52,661 bases of DNA from Dimargaris cristalligena (lineage: Eukaryota > Kickxellomycota > Dimargaritomycetes > Dimargaritales > Dimargaritaceae): the NCBI GenBank assembly GCA_027576995.1, contig JANBQC010000140.1, positions 1 through 52,661 of the forward strand, in the 5' to 3' direction. The translations under genes and the position numbers were made by a program. The notes below the pieces were generated by a model, which was not told the DNA's origin, did no database searches, and saw only the letters and a list, made by a program, of their open reading frames with translations. This document shows positions 32,472 to 43,094 of the stretch, in pieces. How positions within the stretch are numbered: position 1 is the first letter of the stretch; each line of letters starts with the position of its first letter.

Positions 32472-34979
32472 TTAAGGGGACAAGGAGGCTACTGCACACT
32501 GGCGCGGAATCTTAATGTTCCAAATCTGACCGCTGGGACTCATTAATGACGTCTGAGCGATTTTGGAACTATCCACTCGTTTAGCAACCACGCCGTTGTC
32601 GACGATCATACTGCCCCCGAGGGACTGGGTGGGTGTGGCCAAGAGGGTCCAGTGCGGACCCAGGTGGAACGCGGCCACCCGTTCACCGTGCCGGGCCCGG
32701 TACACCTCGGCTATACCGCGTCGACTACTGTAGACGACGAGAAAGAGGACCTTACGGGGGTTAGGTTGGAGTAATTTCGACGTGCGACGCAGACGAATCG
32801 TGAAATTGGGCGAGGCATTGCCCGTGGGGGTCGTCGGGTTATTATAGTCCATTTGGCTGAGGGATGAGCGGCGCGCATAGGATACCTTGGTGGTTTGCGT
32901 GGGGGAAAGGGGGGACAGGAGCCGTTGGGCGTGGTTGTTGGTCGGGGGCAACGGCAGGGGGGCGGGGGGTGCTAAGCGCGCCGGGGAGGATGACAACGAA
33001 CTCGGGGGTTCGATAATGGTAGTCATGATGCGCGGCGATAAGGGGGCTGCCGGCGGGGGTTGGTCGGCGGAGGAATCCCCTGAACTGCCCGGAGTGGCCT
33101 GGTCGACTACTTCGGTACTTCCGTCGGAGTCCCCTTTCGAAGGAATGGCCCACGGGAGAGGAGGTCGAGGGGACCGGGTGCCCGTGGTTGGGAATTCGGC
33201 ACCGGGGGGTGGTGGTCCGTGGGGGGACGTAAACGGGGTGCCAATCATCGAACTAGGCCGACTCCGACCGACCGTCTGGGACGTCGGGCCGGTGGCCCAA
33301 CTGGCTTCCCGCAGGTCATTCTCATCGACAAGTGTTTCAATCCAGCCACACTGGCATTCACGTAGTCCCTTCCACAGACGAATAATTTCCAAGTTCAGCA
33401 GGTCAATCAACATCACTCGGCCGAAATTATCAGTCATCACACCTAGTTGGTATTCCGGCGGCGCCTGGACGATTTGGCTAATTTGTCGCTGACTATCGGC
33501 GATTTGGGCGACCATATTCAGCGCCGTCGGGGCGGTCCACCCGGCCGTGCCTTCTAGTTCTGCATCACCGGCCCCGTAGTCGTACGTGAGAAATTTACCC
33601 GCGGGGCCCATCATAGCCGGGTCGGGCATCGGCGGAGTATGCTCTTGGGGGACATCAGCAGCCCCACCCCACCAGTAATTGCGCGCTAGAGCGTACACCG
33701 CCGATGACATTTTCGAGGCAATGGTGGACGCCATTGATGTCATCGAATGGGATACTGACGTGGCCTTGTTGGTGCTGTACAGTCCCACCATGGGTGCACT
33801 GCCCACCGCCACGAACCGGGCGGTCGCGGTGAGGAGGGCCGGATTAAACGAGGCTACTTGGCCGGGGGAGGCGCCCTGCTGGTTGAGGAGGGTGCGCACC
33901 GCCGACGGGGGGTCGTGGTGGCGACCCCGCCAAGAGGGTCCGCAACTAATGACGTCCCGCATGACCTGGCGCTGGGGGTTCCCCAGCACGAATTTGCGGT
34001 AGCTAAACGACGACCCGGCGGACAAGGCCACGGGTTGGGTGAGCGCGGTACCCAGTGCCAAATTGGTGTTGGTATTACCAAGTTCGCCGATACAAATGCG
34101 AATGGCAATCCAGAGACTTTTGCCCAGAATCGTCACGACCTGTCCGTCCGCAAAGACCAGCAGTAGCTCGTCGTCGTCTTCTTCGATATGGCCGCCCATG
34201 GGTGGTCGACCATTGTTGGTGGTCGGCGAACCCGCCTGCGCGGTCGAACCGGGCGCCGGCGGCGCGTAAGTGTCCAAATGAATGGAGGACCGCCGGGAGG
34301 ACGGGGAACTGCCGGCCCGATACGATGCAGACCCACTGCGGTGTTTGGTAGTCGACGGGGAACGCCAGGTCTCAAACGGACTAGCCAAAAAGGGGTCGTC
34401 AGGCTTGGCCGGGCGGAATTTAATTTTAATTAAAGGCATCGAATGCAACCGCTGCGATATCAGCAAGTGACCGTCTTGGGAGAATATACGGAACCCCCCG
34501 TTGCTGTAGCCCACGGCTACGACCACGTCCGTCGGGCCCATGCGCCCCGACGGCTGGTAAAAGGGGAGACAGAATATCGCCGTAATATGCTCATCCGCCA
34601 ACTCGGGGCCGAAGCTGACGACTCGGAAGCCGTCCTGCACGAACCTGGAAGGGGGTTGGGTATTCAATAGGGCATACCGACCCTCCGTGGCGATAGCCAG
34701 GTATTCGGAACGGAAGGAGACGGACAACTTGGCCACGCGCAGATCGAAGGCCGGGCCGAACTGGGGTACCGTCTTGCGCGGCAAATCGCCCAGGGGACTG
34801 GTGGGTCGGCTGGCCGGGGCATCTAGGTCATCGGATGAATGCGTCGATTGGGTGGCGGGACTGAAAGGGGACAAAAGAAGAGCGTCGTCCAAACGGGGTA
34901 AATGGAGACGGTCGGCAACGGCGGCTAATGGCACGAGGCCCTCGAGAACGAGATGCACTTGGTCGGACCGTTGGGTCAT
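32472..34979 (-). CDS. RAB3GAP2: Rab3GAP regulatory (non-catalytic) subunit
   Basis: A single-exon gene of 835 residues. By family, this subunit pairs with the catalytic Rab3GAP1 to act on Rab3 or Rab18-type GTPases and in autophagy and ER traffic. Seen: the conserved N-terminal propeller-like region with LSVSFRSEYLAIATEGRYAL and VVVAVGYSNGGFRIFSQDGH; then LLVFADGQVVTILGKSLW; the strongly conserved LGVMTDNFGRVMLIDLLNLE and IIRLWKGLRECQCGWIE; a low-complexity Ser/Pro insert; and VLFLVVYSSRRGIAEVYRAR..VAAFHLGPHW. This is the RAB3GAP2 N-terminal domain in order. The animal protein has about 500 further C-terminal residues that are absent here; the frame ends cleanly, so this may be a short fungal form. 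Confidence 0.9.
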   Translation of the reverse strand: MTQRSDQVHLVLEGLVPLAAVADRLHLPRLDDALLLSPFSPATQSTHSSDDLDAPASRPTSPLGDLPRKTVPQFGPAFDLRVAKLSVSFRSEYLAIATEGRYALLNTQPPSRFVQDGFRVVSFGPELADEHITAIFCLPFYQPSGRMGPTDVVVAVGYSNGGFRIFSQDGHLLISQRLHSMPLIKIKFRPAKPDDPFLASPFETWRSPSTTKHRSGSASYRAGSSPSSRRSSIHLDTYAPPAPGSTAQAGSPTTNNGRPPMGGHIEEDDDELLLVFADGQVVTILGKSLWIAIRICIGELGNTNTNLALGTALTQPVALSAGSSFSYRKFVLGNPQRQVMRDVISCGPSWRGRHHDPPSAVRTLLNQQGASPGQVASFNPALLTATARFVAVGSAPMVGLYSTNKATSVSHSMTSMASTIASKMSSAVYALARNYWWGGAADVPQEHTPPMPDPAMMGPAGKFLTYDYGAGDAELEGTAGWTAPTALNMVAQIADSQRQISQIVQAPPEYQLGVMTDNFGRVMLIDLLNLEIIRLWKGLRECQCGWIETLVDENDLREASWATGPTSQTVGRSRPSSMIGTPFTSPHGPPPPGAEFPTTGTRSPRPPLPWAIPSKGDSDGSTEVVDQATPGSSGDSSADQPPPAAPLSPRIMTTIIEPPSSLSSSPARLAPPAPLPLPPTNNHAQRLLSPLSPTQTTKVSYARRSSLSQMDYNNPTTPTGNASPNFTIRLRRTSKLLQPNPRKVLFLVVYSSRRGIAEVYRARHGERVAAFHLGPHWTLLATPTQSLGGSMIVDNGVVAKRVDSSKIAQTSLMSPSGQIWNIKIPRQCAVASLSP

Positions 34980-35455
34980 GGTAGTGACCGGGGTTGGAAC
35001 AAAAAAATTTGAGCAAACTGAACAAGGAAATAGGGTTTAGCAACGGACTAGTGAAAACGTAGTAATAATGGCGAGTCAGAACAAGTTTTAAGAAAAAAAC
35101 GGCAAAGGTCCAGCTTTGCAGAGAAGTGCCTAACAAAAGTGTCAAGTGGTGAAAGAGGGGTGGGGAGAGCGTCTGCTCGTGAATACGAGGAAGTATTAAA
35201 CTCGTTGCGCGAATACGCTGACATAATCCCTATTCGATAACCAGCAGTAATGGTTTTTATACGGCTACCCTGACCCAGGCCCGCACCCAGCATCACAATG
35301 GGAATTCCCCGATCATATTGTTCACGTCCAAAGTATGGGTAAATCAAGAGTGGTTTATTGTTTCCGGATGGTTATATATCGATATTTAGTGATATGCAGA
35401 ATGTGAGATTATCGAGTTAAGGGGGGGGGTTGAATTCAACGGAAGAAAAGGGGGC
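34980..35455. other. Rab3GAP2 promoter region
   Basis: A 476-bp spacer between two minus-strand genes, expected to hold the Rab3GAP2 promoter and the 3' UTR of the repeat-precursor gene, including a G run at about 35420. No open frame is convincing. Confidence 0.45.
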
Positions 35456-37036
35456 TTAATACCTAGGGCGGTAAGTGCTCATATCATTGAGAGCGTTCGC
35501 ATTGGCCGCAACACCATTGTCTAACAGCTTGTTGAAACGCTTGCTCTTGGACTTATCATTCAGTACATTAATGTTGGCGAAGACGCCGTTATCTAGAAGC
35601 TTGGTGAAGCGCTTCGCCTTGGAGTGACCGTTGGCCGCATTGGCATTGACCAGGACACCGTTATCGAGCAACTTTTCGAACCGCTTGGCCTTGGAGTGGT
35701 CATTCAAGGCGTTGACATCGGCCTTGATGACGTTGTCGAGCAGCTTGGTGAAACGCTTTTCCATACGAAGTCCGCTCGAGATATTATCGACCGATTCCCC
35801 ACGACGGTTAACGTCATTGAGGGCGTTGAGGTCGACCTTGACCACATTATCGAGGAGCTTGGTAAAGTGATGGGTGACACGGGAGTGGTCATTGAGGGCA
35901 TTCATGTCGACCTTCAGTACATTGTCGAGCAACTTGGTGAACCGCTTGGCCTTGCTATGGTCATTCAGAGCGTTCACGTTGGCCAACACACCATTGTCGA
36001 GCAGCTTCTCAAAGCGCTTGTCCATAGCACCATGCTCGTCGAGAGCACGGAACTCGGACGCGATGCCGTTATCCAGCAGCCTGTCGTAACGCTTAGCCTT
36101 CGAGTGTTCGTTCAAAATGTGAATGTTAGCTAGCACACCGTTATCGAGGAGCTTGTCGAACCGCTTCGCCTTGGAATGGTCATTGACGGCATTCGCCTTA
36201 ACCAGGATCCCGTTGTCGAGCAACTTCTCAAAACGCTTGGCCTTGGAATGGTCATTCAGGACATTCAAGTGAACCTTAACTACATTGTCTAACAGTTTGT
36301 TGAAGCGCTTGGCCTTGCTACGGTCATTGAGGACGTTAGCATTGCCCAACACACCATTGTCCAGCAGCTTCTCAAAACGCTTGGCCTTCGAATGGTCGTC
36401 CAGGACATGGACGTTAGCGAGGATGCCATTGTCAAGCAACTTCTCAAAGCGGTTGGCCTTGGAATGATCATTCAGGAGGTTGACGTTGGCGAGGACACCG
36501 TTGTCCAGCAGCTTCTCGAAGCGCTTGGTCTTAGAGTGTTCGTTGAGGGCATTGGCATTCACCTTGACACCGTTATCGAGCAGCTTTTCGAACCGCTTGG
36601 CTTTGGAATGGTCATTCAGGGCATTGGCGTCGACCTTGATGACGTCGTTAAGCAACTTCTCAAACCGCTTGGCCTTGGAATGATCGTTTAGGAGGTTGAC
36701 GTTGGCGAGGACACCGTTATCAATTAGCTTCTCGAAACGTTTGCCCATGGATTGGTCATTGAGAGCGTTGACGCCGGCCTTGATGCCATTGTCGAGCAGC
36801 TTCTCAAAGCGCTTTACCTTGGAGTGATCATTCAGGACATTCACATTCGCGAGAACACCGTTATCCAGCAGCTTCTCGAAACGCTTGGCCTTGGAATGAT
36901 CATTGACGGCATTGGCATTCACCTTGATTCCGTTATCGAGCAACTTGTTGAAGCGAGGCTCGACGGCGGGCACGGTTCCGGCGGAGGCAGTGGCCGACAG
37001 TGCAATCAGAGCGAGAACGGAGATGGTGACCTTCAT
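35456..37036 (-). CDS. Secreted tandem-repeat precursor with Kex2 sites
   Basis: A single-exon gene of 526 residues. Residues 1-19 are a clear signal peptide (MKVTISVLALIALSATASA, small residue at the cut). After a short spacer ending EPR, residues 29-526 divide without remainder into 20 tandem repeats, mostly 24 residues: F-x-K-L-L-D-N-G, a variable hydrophobic/polar middle, then L-N-D-H-S-K-A-K-R. Seventeen of the 19 internal junctions end in Lys-Arg, the Kex2 cleavage signal. Repeats 13, 15, 16 and 20 are longer (25, 25, 38, 26). Cleavage would release about 22-residue amphipathic peptides with no cysteine. This is the design of fungal Kex2-processed repeat proteins (KEPs), which include Ustilago Rep1 and RiPP precursors. 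The peptide sequence is not one I recognise. No modifying enzyme lies nearby. Confidence 0.9.
   Translation of the reverse strand: MKVTISVLALIALSATASAGTVPAVEPRFNKLLDNGIKVNANAVNDHSKAKRFEKLLDNGVLANVNVLNDHSKVKRFEKLLDNGIKAGVNALNDQSMGKRFEKLIDNGVLANVNLLNDHSKAKRFEKLLNDVIKVDANALNDHSKAKRFEKLLDNGVKVNANALNEHSKTKRFEKLLDNGVLANVNLLNDHSKANRFEKLLDNGILANVHVLDDHSKAKRFEKLLDNGVLGNANVLNDRSKAKRFNKLLDNVVKVHLNVLNDHSKAKRFEKLLDNGILVKANAVNDHSKAKRFDKLLDNGVLANIHILNEHSKAKRYDRLLDNGIASEFRALDEHGAMDKRFEKLLDNGVLANVNALNDHSKAKRFTKLLDNVLKVDMNALNDHSRVTHHFTKLLDNVVKVDLNALNDVNRRGESVDNISSGLRMEKRFTKLLDNVIKADVNALNDHSKAKRFEKLLDNGVLVNANAANGHSKAKRFTKLLDNGVFANINVLNDKSKSKRFNKLLDNGVAANANALNDMSTYRPRY
35459..36952. repeat. 72-bp coding minisatellite (20 units)
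   Basis: The DNA underlying the 20 peptide repeats. The period is 72 bp, with units differing at many third positions and in the central codons. Unit 13 and unit 15 each carry one extra codon, and unit 16 carries a 14-codon insert. Divergence between units shows the array is old and selected, not a fresh slippage product. Confidence 0.9.
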
Positions 37037-38892
37037 GATGATGATGATTATTGAAAGAGAAAGGGGGGAGGATTAGGTGGGTTGAAGTAGGTTATTGGAG
37101 AATGATATGAAATTAAACGTAGATTAGCAATATGCGAATGAAATAAATCAATATATATATTTTTTTGCGTAATATAGAGATGGTAATTATGTAAGGATTG
37201 TATTAGAAGGAGCAAGGAGTTCACAGATGTACAAAGTCGACCAGCGGATGAGAAGGCAGAAAAGCCAACGAGATGTAGAAAGAATGGGCAAGAGAATGCG
37301 AATGCGATGGATGTCTGATTAGAGAAGGGCGTCGCCCGGGTTTATATAGGCCCCGAAATGGCGGCCATGTATCTATCCGGAGAGTATCGGAGTATTTTTA
37401 CGAAATGATAGCAGTGGCCCGCTACCGACGGGAGGTGCTGTGTGGTTACCGCAAGGCAAGGGGGCACCCACCCAATCTACCCCCAATTAAGAGGGTATCG
37501 CTAATACTAACCACCTAAGAATCGTTCGCAAGGCAGTTTGTAAGTTATCTTTCTGATTTTTTGGGCCGATTCCCCTGCTATCATTTGGGGGCCTCAGGGG
37601 TTAGTTGGTGTGGATCATTGTGGCCATCTGTCCAATGGATGCCATATACAGGTCTCTGGTTCACTCCAAATAAGTGCTCCGTTGCATCCCCGTGTCCCCC
37701 AGCCAGGGCCACATGGCCGTGTGTCGGTCAGCGTCATGCACCTCCGTGAAGCTAGGTCAGTGCTGATAAGCTGGATCCGATGTCCGACAGTCATGTTCAT
37801 TCAGAGCCCCCACTTCCTGGTTTACTGCTGCTTTGGTGCAAGGTACTCATAGGTGGTGTGCCCCTGCTTTATGGAGACTGTAAATCATTAGCGGCGGTGG
37901 GGTATGTCCCCTTATGACCAAGGCCACTGGACTGAAGCCTTTTATCGACTCAACAATAGAATGGGTGGGGCCCCATCCCCAACTCCCCCGACAAGATGCA
38001 CCTATTCTACTGACGGGGTTGGGGAAGCGGAGGGGGATACGGAATGATTCACTGTCAAGTCTTTCTATCCGGTATTGCTTTTGTTTACTCTCCACCTTTC
38101 CGTGTCTATGGGTGAATAGTTCAGTAGGATTTCTCCTTAGACTGGTCACCAACTCATAGCCTTCTACCCCTTTAGTGGGTTGTTGAATATGAAACGCCTT
38201 CCCCTCTTCCAGTCGACCATCCCAATCAATCCCCCTTATATATCCGCGTATTTTGCGTCGGTTGGTTACCCCAATAGCCAGGCGCTTGAATATTCTTAGT
38301 GACTATATTCCCTAATTAATCGTCTTAGTTGAAGGTGTATGGTATTGGTTTAGGATGGATACGGGGAACCATGTTGTTTATCTCAATTCTTTAGTGCGAT
38401 TAATTATGGCAGTTCAATTGCATTATTCGAATCGTACATGTCCGGAGTGGAACTGCAGGTTATTCAATACCAGTTAATACTGGGCAACACTCTAGTTGCA
38501 CGACCATTAAGTAGACCCTACCTCCTTTAGTGTCCTGACGTGCGCTCTGAAATAGTGGGTCTATGAACTGTCAAATAGAAAGGGGGGTATGGTTTTCACT
38601 ATATGTCCAATAAAATTGTAGGTGCTAAGGTAACTGGGGGGGGATAAAAAGGATAGGCATTTGGCAATGGGCTGGTCGGCGGTACTGACGTAATAGCTGT
38701 TTTAAATCCGAAACTGGTATTCCCCCCTCTTTTGACTATAATTCTTCCCCCCGATTGCAATGATTTCAGTTTGGCGGTAGAGCCCGCTAGGAAGTAAAAA
38801 AGAGTGATGTGAAGGGTAATATGGCAGACTCGTCGCTATGTATATAGGCCACCTCTGTAAAGGGGATATCGAGTAGGTAGACAGGGCGTTTG
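37037..38892. other. Upstream region of the repeat precursor
   Basis: About 1.9 kb between the repeat-precursor start and the SR-gene stop, both on minus. It holds the precursor promoter (TATA element listed separately), a T/AT run at 37149-37168 that would lie in the 5' leader, and otherwise unremarkable sequence. Open frames of 60-100 codons at 37561-38159 overlap on both strands and show no domain. Confidence 0.4.
37341..37350 (-). promoter_or_regulatory. Candidate TATA box of the repeat-precursor gene
   Basis: On the minus strand this reads CCTATATAAA, set in GC-rich flanks, about 305 bp before the precursor ATG. It is the best TATA match in the region and would imply a leader of roughly 270 nt. 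A strong TATA box fits a highly or conditionally expressed secreted protein gene. Confidence 0.45.
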
Positions 38893-40816
38893 CTAAAAGC
38901 GGCCACCATCCATGACTTCATCTTGATCATCATGGACGCTATGGTCATCACGGTCAATTAGGTCAACGGAACGAGGCTTAGGGGAGGGCGAGCGACGGGG
39001 GGAGCGGCTGCGGGACGGGGATCTAGACTGGCGACGGTCATGGGAGAGACTGCGAGAGCGGGGTCGGGGGGAATAGGAGCGGTGGTCTGATTGAGAATGG
39101 CGTCTAGAGTGACGGGGGGATCGACTGGGGCTGCGGCTACGGCTAGAGTCGCGACCCCGACCATGACCACGGCTAGGTCTGCGTGCCTGTGGGCCAAAGT
39201 ATCGGGTATTTCAATATAAGAGGGGTTAGATATGTAAGTGGCATGATGGGGTCAACTCAGTAAAAGCAGCAAGGGGGATATAGTTCCAAAGTAGTGAACC
39301 ATTTGACCAATACCTACCTCTCTCACTCCAATTCGTCGACCCATGAATTCAATACCGTCCAGCTTACGAATCGCACGTCCAGCATCTTCAGGGAACTTGA
39401 ATTGCACAATTCTAGAGTGTGGGACGACCAGCCAATCCGGTATAGTGTATTCAGGATGTAAATAATTAGTACAGGATTACCCATTTTACTTGGTTCCCAA
39501 TGCGTGGATAGTGTGATCAGCAGTTAGTGTCTTTGCGTTTGGAATACATCAATACAGAGTAGTCTTACCCTTCACCGGAATATTCCTTGTGGCAGTCTGC
39601 AAAAGTCACGGGGCCGATGGGCCGCATAAGATCTTTCAAATCCTGTTGTCAAAGCGCAAATAAACATAGGGGAGATCGCCGAGTCCGGGAGAAGTGTTGG
39701 CCAAGGGCGGGTGGGTTAGATCATTTCTGGAGTCGGCCAACAAGGTACTTTTGGTTTGCGAAAAAAAACAACAACAACAACAACTGAATTGACCATGGTC
39801 AGGCGAATGAGAAGGGGCACCGCGAATATTACCCTACTAAGAAACCAGTTGGGACCAAGCGACTTAATGGGGACTGGAGCGTATGTATCAGTGCACCAAC
39901 TGGCGCGGGGTGAGGGAGGTATTCACTGCGACCAACCACGACTCGCTGGACCAGAGGATATGGGAAACGGCCACTACGAACTTGGAGACGCTAACGCCCA
40001 AGTGGCCAGCCGATATCATCCAGATTAGGTCATCAGGTCGCGAGTACCATATACGGGAAGTGTCGCAATTGATAGGTCGCCTGTGTCCGCCCGCGGGTCG
40101 CATGAAGCTATCAGGATCCCAACACAGAGCATTTTCACAGATGGATAAAAATGCTTTGAAGGCAAAGCAGCGAAAGAAAGCTTCTGAAGAGCGACATCTT
40201 TTTTTTAATCTATTCTTTTAATACCAATGTAAATTATTTTTGGGTTCATCCGATAGAGGATGTTATACTTACCTTCCAGGACGCACGGGAGGACAGATTT
40301 TCGATAATCAGGTCACATCCCTCTTTGATGGGACGCATCGAACGCTCACGACGTCCATCGGACTTGGCGTATTCAACCGTGATTCTAAAATGATCAGTAG
40401 GATGGGGATGTGGATAATTAACCGGAACAGGCAACAATGATTCAGAAATGTAAGGATAGTTAAATATCGGCGAAAATGCTTCAATGTGAGTGGGGAGTTC
40501 AAGGGCCGTTTGCAATATTGGTTAAAGCAATGGCTTTCTAGGGGGTTTTGTGACACTGGGGGATCATTACACTTAATGTACTAAAAGTATTTTTAGACGT
40601 GTTGCTAAACCAGGGAGTACTTTACCTGTCCCCCAAGAAGCGAGTGCGGTCCAAGTCGTAAAGGGCGTCTTCGGCGTCCCGGCGCGACTCAAAACTGACA
40701 AAGGCATAGCCTCTGCGCATAGTCAGGTCATAAAAGCGACCATACGGGCGCAGCAGCTTTTCGACGTCACGGGTGCGGGCGTCAAAGCCGAGGTTACCGA
40801 TGTATACGCGGGTCAT
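38893..40816 (-). CDS. SR-family splicing factor (SRSF1/Srp2-like)
   Basis: Minus-strand exons 40816-40626, 40384-40273, 39642-39569, 39411-39318 and 39186-38893 give 254 residues. SR proteins bind exonic enhancers and recruit U1 and U2AF. Seen: RRM1 with RNP2 VYIGNL (4-9) and RNP1 RRGYAFVSF (34-42); a second, pseudo-RRM with the diagnostic SWKDLKD heptapeptide (SWQDLKD in SRSF1), formed across intron 2; and a C-terminal RS domain with RSRSPSRSP and RSRSPRRSPSP. After the RS tract comes an unusual acidic tail (DRDDHSVHDDQDE). Donors are a little more variable than in neighbours (GTAAAG, GTAAGA, GTAGGT), and intron 2 is 630 nt, which could allow regulated splicing (inference). Confidence 0.93.
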
Positions 40817-41446
40817 GTTGAGTGGGGTGGGTGTGATTCTCGGGCTAGTTGTAGGGGGTTGGTATAGTAAAAGGGGTACTAGAGACAAACTGAGAAACAA
40901 AATCGATTGGGCAATGGGGAACAAGACGGCTAAAGCGTAAAAAGGGGAAGGGGGAGTGTTTTAGTGTAGTGCTTGCAATGCAGAGGAAGCTCCATTTGCT
41001 TGCTGGGGCGTTGCAGAATAAAGTCAGCCCTTCCTTGGCGTTCGGGCGTTCCATACTGAAGACTCTCAGTACAACTGGTAAGACTGTAAAAAGCCGATGG
41101 GCCTAATTTTTTCCCATAAAGAACGATTTCCCTTCCCACTGGTTTTTTTTCAAGACTTTCTCTTATTTCCAGGCTGAGCTTCCCTTGCCCTTGGTAAACC
41201 TGGTCCTGGGCCTGGAATTTGGAAGACAGCTAGAAGACAAAGAAATACCTATTGCGTTCTTTCCATTCACAGTCCAACTAGTTTTGATTCTAAAGGTGCT
41301 CAGGGTACAAGTTCCCCATTCGTAAATAACTCAACTAGTCCTTCCACCCGTAGTATATCACTTGCGACGGCTTTCCAATAGCGTATCCAGCCCCTATCTG
41401 CCCCCAGTCATTGTCCTTAGCCCAGTATTAAAGATAGCCGGCAGCC
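40817..41446. promoter_or_regulatory. Divergent promoter region, SR protein and METTL5
   Basis: A 630-bp spacer between the minus-strand SR gene and the plus-strand METTL5 gene that must hold both promoters. The SR side is pyrimidine-rich on the minus strand. Short frames on the minus strand are in-frame extensions or leader sequence, not genes. Confidence 0.5.
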
Positions 41447-42439
41447 ATGAAACTCAAGGCCCTTGAGAGCTATTTGCAAGAGGTCGAAGTATTTGGTAAG
41501 TCCGCTTAATAGCCCCTCCTTATCATTGATCCATATATCTGAACCAATTCGAGAAATAGCAGCGATAGCGGCAGTGTTAATAATAATATCTCTTTAGCGG
41601 GCGTTGAGTATTTCCCGGTATTGAATGTTTTTCCAATGGACTAGCTCATAATTACGCAAATCCACTAATCTAATGATCCAAAAAACAATCCCTTTTTACG
41701 CATGCGCCTAATCTGAAACCACCCCGACTTGTGTATCCTTCCGCCCCATTGAATACCAATGCATCCTCCAGACCAGCCCAAAGTACAATTTGAGCAATAT
41801 CCCACTTCGGCCCACCTCGCCGCTCGCATCATCTACACCGCCGAAAACACCTACGGTGATATCCGCGGTCAGGCCGTCGCCGACCTAGGCTGCGGCTGCG
41901 GGATGCTTAGTATAGCCGCTGGTATGCTTGAGGCCGGGTACTTGTGCGGCCTGGATATCGACCCGGACGCGCTCGCTATTGCCCAGACCAACCTGGACGA
42001 GTTTGAAATTGCCATGGACTTCGTTCTCGTCAACCTAGCCCTCCCCTCGGACCAGTCGGGGGGCCCCCCACCAGCATCACCCTCTGACCCCTCCTCCATT
42101 TCTTCTTCTTCCTCGCCTCTGGTACCCAACACCGCCGCTCTGGCCCGATTCCATAAGGCGTTCGACACCGTTCTTATGAATCCGCCCTTTGGGACGAAAC
42201 CGGGCAACAGGGGCATTGATATGGTCTTTCTGCAGACCGCCATCCATTTGGCCCGTGGGGCGGTTTACTCGCTGCACAAATCATCCACCCGGGATTTCAT
42301 CATGAAAAAAGCTGAATCGTGGGGGGCCAAGGGCCAGGTTCTGGCTCAGCTGCAGTTCGACGTTCCCCAAATGTACAAGTTCCACAAAAAACAGTCTGTC
42401 GATATCGAGGTTGACCTATGGCGTTTCGAAATTCTATGA
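41447..42439 (+). CDS. METTL5: METTL5-type 18S rRNA m6A methyltransferase
   Basis: Two exons (41447-41495 and 41772-42439, phase 1) give 238 residues. METTL5 with TRMT112 makes the single m6A in helix 44 of 18S rRNA. Seen: MKLKALESYLQEVEVF at the start; EQYPTSAHLAARIIYTA; SAM motif VADLGCGCGMLSIAAGML; GLDIDPDAL; the catalytic NPPFGTK; then VYSLHKSSTRDFI and KFHKKQSVDIEVDLWRFEI, all collinear with animal METTL5. Between the SAM core and NPPF there is an extra Ser/Pro-rich loop of about 28 residues. An in-frame Met just upstream of the exon 2 acceptor would give a shorter form lacking the conserved N-terminal helix, so the two-exon model is preferred. Confidence 0.96.
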
Positions 42440-43094
42440 GGATTAGATATACCTCCTTTAGTATCCGCTTCCGTAGAGAGTTTACTGCCCTAATCATGCT
42501 TGTATAAAAAATAGAGTATATATAGAAATATATATATGTATTTCTCCCGCCCTCTCATCGACTGCAGTGCAATCCCATATCCCCTTTTTATCATTTTCAT
42601 CATCTATACCTGAAGTGGGTTGCTTTATCTCATTCGAGTACGGATAGAGCCCCCATAAGACCCCGAGGCCTACTGGTTCGTTTTTAGCCCCACCTTGCCA
42701 ACTTACAGCTCCCTAATAAATATAAATTATGTCGAAATAAGTTCGCATAGATAGTTCTCTCTTATATTGGTTAAAGGTTACATTCTACATCTTAAAAAAA
42801 TGTGACAAAGTAGCCATTATTTACAGCCCAGATTAAGTCAATGTAAAATATCTCCGTGGTATTCGTATTTCCAAGGGTAAATGGGGATCTGTCAAGACTA
42901 TCGCCCGAATCTTGTCGACTCACAAAACTAATATTTAATGGTTTATTAACCTAATAATCTGGCCTAATAATAAGGGTTCAAGTTGATCATACTTTCAATA
43001 AATATACAATGGCGGGGTCTTAACATGGGTTTTTGAAGTAAAATGAACTATTAGGAAATGTTGGCCGGGATACAAATACCTACACTAAATTAAG
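42440..43094. other. Convergent 3' spacer
   Basis: AT-rich sequence between the METTL5 stop (plus) and the RalGAP stop (minus), expected to contain both 3' UTRs and polyadenylation signals; AATAAA-like words occur on both strands. No gene is seen. Confidence 0.5.

Noticed and set aside
35624..36133. Long plus-strand frames antisense to the repeat precursor
   Set aside because: They are mirror products of the 72-bp coding repeat; the minus strand has the signal peptide and Kex2 sites.
35456..37036. Interpretation of the repeat precursor as an ustiloxin-type RiPP or an alpha-pheromone gene
   Set aside because: No UstYa-like, peptidase or transporter genes are nearby, the repeats lack a short Tyr-rich core, and 22-residue units are longer than typical alpha-type pheromones. 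The general KEP class fits better.
39883..40221. 112-codon plus-strand frame inside SR-gene intron 2
   Set aside because: It is antisense to a well-supported gene, has no domain, and its Lys-rich end reflects A-rich intron sequence.
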